From contig JAJPIM010000006.1 in NCBI GenBank assembly GCA_021324775.1, forward strand, positions 1 to 64,000: 64,000 nucleotides of DNA. The letters are read 5' to 3'. This document shows positions 59,690-64,000 of this stretch, piece by piece (within the stretch, counting starts at the first letter, position 1; the number at the start of each line of letters is the position of its first letter). The notes under the pieces are model-generated. The model was not told the origin of the DNA. It did not search any database and saw nothing but the letters and a program-made list of their open reading frames with translations. Source of the DNA: Gemmatimonadota bacterium. GTDB lineage: Bacteria > Gemmatimonadota > Gemmatimonadetes > Gemmatimonadales > Gemmatimonadaceae. Made by a program: the position numbers and the translations under genes.

Positions 59690-60361
59690 CTACGGCTTCG
59701 GAATCGGCGGCCGCTTGGTATCGATCGCGTACGGGACCTGCACCCGGAACACTGCGGCGGCCAGCGCGCCTCCCACCAACGGCCCGATCAGATAGATCCA
59801 CACGTGCGACAGCGCACCCGCCTGTCCCAGGAACGCCGCATAGATCGCCGGCCCGATCCCCACCGCGGGATTGAACGCCCCGCCACTGATCGCCCCGCCC
59901 GCGAACGCCGCGACCACGATGGTGAATCCGATCGCCAGCCCGTAGTACGAGTTGCCTTCGGTGTCGGACGTGGTCGCGGTGTGCAGCACCACGATGCACA
60001 ACGCGAACGTGTACACCAGCTCGATCATCACCGCGGTCCAGAACGTCACGCCGTTGCCGGGCTTCGCTGCGAATGTCGCACCGAGCGCCACGTACACCAT
60101 CCCAGCGGCGAGGATCGCGCCAACGAACTGCGAGATCCAGTACCCCACCAGGTCGCGCCCCTGCAACTTCCCGCGGAGGAATACCGCGAGGCTCACCGCA
60201 GGATTGTAGTGACCGCCCGAGATATGGCCGCCCATGTACACCATGATCATGAGCGACGAGCCAATCGCGAGCGGCGCCATCGGCACGTTCTGGCTCACCG
60301 TCAGACCAACCGTCAGCACCAGGAAAAACGTCCCGATCGCCTCAGTCACGTAGTTGCGCAT
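59690..60361 (-). CDS. Aquaporin (MIP family)
   Basis: 223 residues, six helices in two halves, each with a pore NPA: HYNPAVSLAVFL and AFNPAVGIGPAIY. The start MRNYVTEAIGTFFLVLTVG is the typical MIP TExxGTF. The second half contains GGAISGGAFNPA where glycerol facilitators usually have an Asp after NPAR; Gly is present instead, so water or small solutes are more likely than glycerol. The gene is convergent with the fecR-like gene (20-nt gap). Confidence 0.93.
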   Translation of the reverse strand: MRNYVTEAIGTFFLVLTVGLTVSQNVPMAPLAIGSSLMIMVYMGGHISGGHYNPAVSLAVFLRGKLQGRDLVGYWISQFVGAILAAGMVYVALGATFAAKPGNGVTFWTAVMIELVYTFALCIVVLHTATTSDTEGNSYYGLAIGFTIVVAAFAGGAISGGAFNPAVGIGPAIYAAFLGQAGALSHVWIYLIGPLVGGALAAAVFRVQVPYAIDTKRPPIPKP

Positions 60362-60496
60362 GGAGGGAGGATGTGGGAGGAAGACGCACGACCCGCGGAT
60401 GGGGCTAACCTAAGTCGCCCAGCCGCTGCCTGTTAGTGGCAGTTGGAGGGGGTTCTCCACCAGCCTAGAAGGCGACCGTAGCCCGCGCTGTAGCCC

Positions 60497-60712
60497 CCAT
60501 TCCCTTTTCCCCATTCCCTATTCCCCAGTCCCTTTTCCCCAGTCCCTTTTCCCCATTCCCTTTTCCCCAATCCCTTTTCCCCAGTCCCTTTTCCCCAGTC
60601 CCTTTTCCCCAGTCCCTTTTCCCCAGTCCCTTTTCCCCAGTCCCTTTTCCCCAGTCCCTTTTCCCCATTCCCTTTTCCCCATTCCCTTTCCCCTTTCCCC
60701 TTTCCCCTTTCT
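60497..60712. repeat. 14-bp C/T-rich tandem array
   Basis: About 14 units of CCCTTTTCCCCAGT with CCCATT variants, then CCCCTTT units, in the gap 60362-60731. The minus strand is G/A-rich. Same polarity as the other arrays. Confidence 0.92.
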
Positions 60713-60731
60713 CCTCGCCCGAAGGGCGAGG

Positions 60732-61388
60732 CTACGGATGCGACGGACGAGGCGGAGCCGGAGGGTCCATCTTGGTGTAACTCGCCGGGATCGTGAACAG
60801 CGACGGCGCCTGTGGCCCCTCCTTCACGTTGCGCACCTGCATCGTGGTCTGCGCCGCCGGATCCTGCATCTTGACCAGATAGTGCAGTTCCGGATCGATC
60901 CACGCGTACCCCGTCTTCCCGCTCCGCTTGTACGTGAGTTGCCACTTGTCCGCCGGCCGCCCGTTCACGGTGTCGGCACCCAGGCTCTGGCAGGCGAAAT
61001 GTGGCGGCTCCGCCTTGTCCGCCGTCGCCGCCGCGTTCCATCCCTTGCACGGATCTCGGATGTCGGTCGGCCGCATGATGAAGAACAGATCGGCCAGCTC
61101 CGTCACCGGGTCGTCGCCCGACGGCGTGTAGTACTGCTCCGTCTGATCGTCGAGCGCAACCAGCGTCCGGCGCCGGAAATCCAGGATCACCGCACCGGTC
61201 ACCGAATCACCCCGCGTCGTCTCCCACCGCACTTTGCCGTCACCGACGTTGAACGGCGTGCGCGCCACTTCGCTCCCGTGCGAATCCACCATCACGGCCG
61301 AGAACTGCTGCGCAGCAACCCGGTGGGACAGGAACGCAGCGAATGCAAGCGCCGCACACAGGATTGCGGCGCGAAATCTGAATGACAT
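60732..61388 (-). CDS. Exported LolA/DUF4412-like protein
   Basis: 218 residues with signal peptide (AAILCAALAFAAFLSHRVAAQ). The body is beta-rich: FSAVMVDSHGSEVARTPFNVGDGKVRWETTR, ILDFRRRTLVALDDQTEQYY, KWQLTYKRSGKTGYAWIDPELHYLVKM. The layout resembles outer-membrane-lipoprotein-sorting-like (LolA fold) and DUF4412 proteins that may carry lipids; this is a loose structural likeness. A Pro-rich tail ends it. TACCCT lies 7 nt before the ATG with no Shine-Dalgarno, so it is probably leaderless. Confidence 0.65.
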   Translation of the reverse strand: MSFRFRAAILCAALAFAAFLSHRVAAQQFSAVMVDSHGSEVARTPFNVGDGKVRWETTRGDSVTGAVILDFRRRTLVALDDQTEQYYTPSGDDPVTELADLFFIMRPTDIRDPCKGWNAAATADKAEPPHFACQSLGADTVNGRPADKWQLTYKRSGKTGYAWIDPELHYLVKMQDPAAQTTMQVRNVKEGPQAPSLFTIPASYTKMDPPAPPRPSHP

Positions 61389-61508
61389 GACAGAAAGGGT
61401 AGGAGGCGACGATGGGACCAGCGGAAAAATACTACCCCGTTCGCCCCGCTACGGGCACCCGTGCCGTGTCTCCAGTCCCCAGTCCCCAGTCCCCTTTCCC
61501 CTTTCCGC

Positions 61509-63506
61509 TTACTCCGTCGTCCCCGTGAACAACCCGTGCCGCACCCGCATCGCTTTCAGCGACGCACCCGGATCCATGATGATGTGCGCGAGGATGTCGG
61601 TCCTGCTCCGGATCGCCACCTGTACGGTCATCTCCTGCCCGCCACGCGAGATCACCACCGGTACGGACCCGGACGCGGTCGCATACCGCCGCCGGAACGA
61701 GGCCAGGGATGAATCCCCGTGCGCCTCCACATCGCCGAGGCGCACGAGACGGTCGCCCGCCTGAATCCCCGCGGCCGCCGCCGCGCCCGACGGGGCGACG
61801 AATGTCACCGTCAACACGCCGTTGGCGTCGCTCGAGACGCCGGCGCCGGCTTGCAGGCTCTTCACGGTGTCGGTCGTCATCCGCAGCCCGGCCCGCTGGA
61901 GAATGACTTCCCACGGATACGGGTCGCGCCCCTCGATATACCGCCGGTTCACTTCGGCGAACGGCACCGTCGGCGTTCCCGGACGCGCCGCCGCCGCCAC
62001 CGCTCCCCACCACTCGGCCGCCGTGAATCCGCGCCCCTGCTTGTACGTGGTCTCGTACAGCGATCGCATCACGTCGTCGAGCGAGTGATGGTTGTCGCTG
62101 GCGTCGCGTATCAGCACGTCGAGCATGAACCCCGCCAGCGAGCCCTTGGGATAGTACAACCCCGCGGAACCGTCCGTCGGCGCCACCCACGCGCCAAGCG
62201 AGGCGTCCGCGAGCGCCGTCGGCGTGACGGTGCCCACGCCCGTGATCTTCTGCCCGGTCGCCGCCAGGAATCCGAGCGAATCGCCGATCCCGGACCGCAT
62301 CACGTCCACGTCGCTGTAGTAGTCGGTGATGCCCTCGCTCATCCACAACCACCCGGTGGGCTCTGCATCGTCGTAGCGGTACGGCACCAGGTCCGCGGGG
62401 CGCAGCCGCTTCACATTCCACGAGTGGAACATCTCGTGAGAGTAAAGCCCCGAGAGGCCCGGCGCGTCGATCGCCTCCGGACTGAACTCGTCGACTTGCG
62501 AGTTCTGATGCTCGAGCCCTCCGCCGTTCGGATGCGCGTCGATGATCTGCAGGACGGTGTACGTCCCCCACTCCATGTCGTGAAAAACCTTCGCGTGCGA
62601 CTCGGCCAGCCGGTGCAGCCAGTCCAGGAGCCGCGTCATCCGCGCACCCGTCACGAGTCCGGCGGGATAACTCGCCGCACGCACCCAATGGGCCGCGGCG
62701 CCTCCCCGGCCCCCGGCGGGGCCGTTCACCTGCACGCTATCGAAATCGAACCGCCCGATGAAGAACGGCATGTCCACGAGATCGTGATAGTTCCGCGCCG
62801 AGAACGTGCGCGCGGCCGATCCGCCGGCGCCGCCCGCGCCGCCCGCGATTTCGTGCATCCCGGTCGCGATGTTCCACCCGGGATCGGTGTGGATCGTCAC
62901 CTGCGCCGGCCAGTCGAAGCCGTGCCCCACCGGATACATGAACACGTTCGTGCCGTTGAAGAACCCGAAGTCCGGGCGCGTCCACGCCACCGCACGATCG
63001 ATCGTGTCCGCCAGGTACTTGAAATCCACGGTCACGTTCGCGCCCGGCTTCGTCCCTTCGAGTTCCCAGGTCTGGAAATCGAGTTGGCGCCAGGAGAGCG
63101 TCGCCCCGTCCATCGTGGGCGTGAAGTGCGACACGCGCCGCGCGAACCAGAGCAGCACGTAGTGACCGGGAGTCCACGCGGGCAGCGCCAGCACCACCGG
63201 CCCCGGCCCGCCCACCGTGAAGTGCATCGCCACGTCGAGTGTGCGTGTACGGTTGGTGGCCGAGTCGAGGGTCACGTCGTAACGCACGCTGGCGATGGGC
63301 GCCGAGTGCGCCGTTCGCTCCGACCGCGTCTGCGGCTCCCCCTGGGCCCGGGCCGCCCCCGCGCCCGCACCAGTCGCGATGGCGGCCATCACCACGGCGC
63401 CGAGGACGCCGCGGTGGCGGTTCTGTGACACGCGGCGGGACGCGTGGCAACCCCCGTTGGGGGGCTGGATCGGGAGGCGTGCCATCACAGGGGCTTGGCG
63501 AGTCAT
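61509..63506 (-). CDS. Exported M61 family peptidase with PDZ domain
   Basis: About 665 residues, signal region GVLGAVVMAAIATGAGAGAARAQ (ATG 63485 is a possible shorter start). The M61 N-terminal beta domain reads MHFTVGGPGPVVLALPAWTPGHYVL. The catalytic zinc helix is LYSHEMFHSWNVKRLRP (HExxH), with the downstream Glu in WMSEGITDYYSD. LEHQNSQV supplies the family LEHxxS. The C-terminal PDZ has VAPSGAAAAAGIQAGDRLVRLGD. Such enzymes are glycyl aminopeptidases. A short C-rich tract (61466-61503) lies downstream. Confidence 0.92.
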   Translation of the reverse strand: MTRQAPVMARLPIQPPNGGCHASRRVSQNRHRGVLGAVVMAAIATGAGAGAARAQGEPQTRSERTAHSAPIASVRYDVTLDSATNRTRTLDVAMHFTVGGPGPVVLALPAWTPGHYVLLWFARRVSHFTPTMDGATLSWRQLDFQTWELEGTKPGANVTVDFKYLADTIDRAVAWTRPDFGFFNGTNVFMYPVGHGFDWPAQVTIHTDPGWNIATGMHEIAGGAGGAGGSAARTFSARNYHDLVDMPFFIGRFDFDSVQVNGPAGGRGGAAAHWVRAASYPAGLVTGARMTRLLDWLHRLAESHAKVFHDMEWGTYTVLQIIDAHPNGGGLEHQNSQVDEFSPEAIDAPGLSGLYSHEMFHSWNVKRLRPADLVPYRYDDAEPTGWLWMSEGITDYYSDVDVMRSGIGDSLGFLAATGQKITGVGTVTPTALADASLGAWVAPTDGSAGLYYPKGSLAGFMLDVLIRDASDNHHSLDDVMRSLYETTYKQGRGFTAAEWWGAVAAAARPGTPTVPFAEVNRRYIEGRDPYPWEVILQRAGLRMTTDTVKSLQAGAGVSSDANGVLTVTFVAPSGAAAAAGIQAGDRLVRLGDVEAHGDSSLASFRRRYATASGSVPVVISRGGQEMTVQVAIRSRTDILAHIIMDPGASLKAMRVRHGLFTGTTE

Positions 63507-63789
63507 ATGTGGGGGGGTGCGGGCGGGGGCGAAGACGGTGGATCTGCGGACGGTGGCCGGTGCTCCGGGCAGTTCGACAACCCCGCACGATCAAAGGTTG
63601 ATGTGTGGGTTGATCTGGGTGATGTGGCCGGACCTGGGCTCCTCAGCCGTCGCAAATCTGGCGGGACGCACACCGCCGCGCGACGCCTGGGTCCGGGGAG
63701 GGACAGCGAGGACGCATGGCCGGATCGATGACGGACCGCGAGGGTCCGCACGGCGCCGGCCGGTACGTTCACCAGGGTAAGACTGCCGT
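63507..63789. other. Intergenic region
   Basis: 283 nt between divergent genes. A G-rich stretch near 63508-63535 is upstream of the M61 gene. No repeat family, RNA or convincing promoter was recognised. Confidence 0.5.
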
Positions 63790-64000
63790 ATGCCGATTAC
63801 CGATGTCGATGAACACATCACGACACTCTGGCGGGAAGCAGCCCGCGACCTCGGGATCGGGCTCGTATCCCCGTTCGCGGCGATCGGCCCGCGCGGCGAA
63901 TCCGCCGCGGCGCTGGCCTGGCTCCGTGATTTCGGCTCGCCTCGCGGCGCCCTCGTCTGCTCGAGCGCCGATCCGGATGACCTGGGGCGGAAGGCCCTGC
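63790..64000 (+). CDS. Hypothetical protein, 3' truncated by the window
   Basis: At least 70 residues from ATG 63790 (MPITDVDEHITTLWREAARD). The visible part is soluble, acidic-to-neutral, with an Ala-rich helix (ESAAALAWLRDF) and a strand GALVCSSAD. No family can be named from this fragment. The codon pattern is that of neighbouring genes. Confidence 0.6.
   Translation, partial: MPITDVDEHITTLWREAARDLGIGLVSPFAAIGPRGESAAALAWLRDFGSPRGALVCSSADPDDLGRKAL

Noticed and set aside
61719-63428. 569-residue plus-strand frame opposite the M61 peptidase
   Set aside because: His/Arg-rich antisense; no domain.
63295-63780. 161-residue plus-strand frame before the last gene
   Set aside because: Mostly antisense of the M61 N terminus plus G-rich intergenic DNA; no motif or ribosome site.

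Overview
The window is GC-rich chromosomal DNA of a Gram-negative, diderm-type bacterium. It encodes outer-membrane-style proteins, many lipoproteins and signal peptides, and a large set of exported zinc peptidases (M1, M19, M20, M28, M61). It also carries TonB-plug, TolB and BamA-like proteins, ECF sigma/FecR pairs and a split three-gene transhydrogenase. This mix suggests Gemmatimonadota or a near relative. That is inferred from gene style only; no rRNA or other phylogenetic marker gene was seen.

Layout. 0-10 kb: GH3 lipoprotein, a YggX-like protein with two CxxC pairs, a zeta-type toxin module, fatty-acid desaturase, M1 peptidase, thioredoxin/NHL protein, NAPE-PLD-like metallo-beta-lactamase and an esterase. 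10-20 kb: pntAA-pntAB-pntB, an H1-like basic protein, a lipoprotein, MarC, an M28 peptidase and an [FeFe]-hydrogenase-like fragment. 20-27 kb: Smr protein, then argR, argG and argH with tandem ARG boxes before argG, a membrane protein, a cytidylate-kinase-like protein and a zinc ribbon. 28-33 kb: metallophosphoesterase, small proteins, a GIY-YIG nuclease coupled to an orphan VirD4/TraG coupling protein, and Fpg. 33-42 kb: a two-gene outer-membrane operon, a DUF457-like membrane protein, a predicted zincin, and a TetR gene followed by two paralogous lipoproteins. 42-50 kb: cold-shock protein, serpin, ispG, and an ECF sigma locus with three LTxxQ/Spy-like proteins. 50-64 kb: a two-subunit molybdenum hydroxylase, a D-threonine-aldolase-like enzyme, dipeptidase, M20 hydrolase, a FecI/FecR pair, aquaporin, an M61 peptidase and a partial gene at the edge.

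The most distinctive property is the non-coding DNA. Most intergenic gaps carry repeats of four kinds: GC palindromes (family A, core GGCCGGTCGCGACCGGCC), a second palindromic element with core CGCCGTTCGAGAACGGCG (family B), a roughly 50-nt nested-hairpin element (family C), and C-rich or CT-rich minisatellites. The oriented copies I could place all have the same polarity on the + strand whatever the direction of the flanking genes. Some repeats run into coding sequence and supply protein termini. One 14-bp array before ispG forms a chain of five overlapping four-codon minicistrons ending at the ispG start codon.

At about eleven genes a TANNNT hexamer lies 5 to 9 nt before the start codon with no Shine-Dalgarno, which suggests that leaderless transcription is common here. 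Other genes have clear AGGAG-type sites or overlapping stop/start codons.
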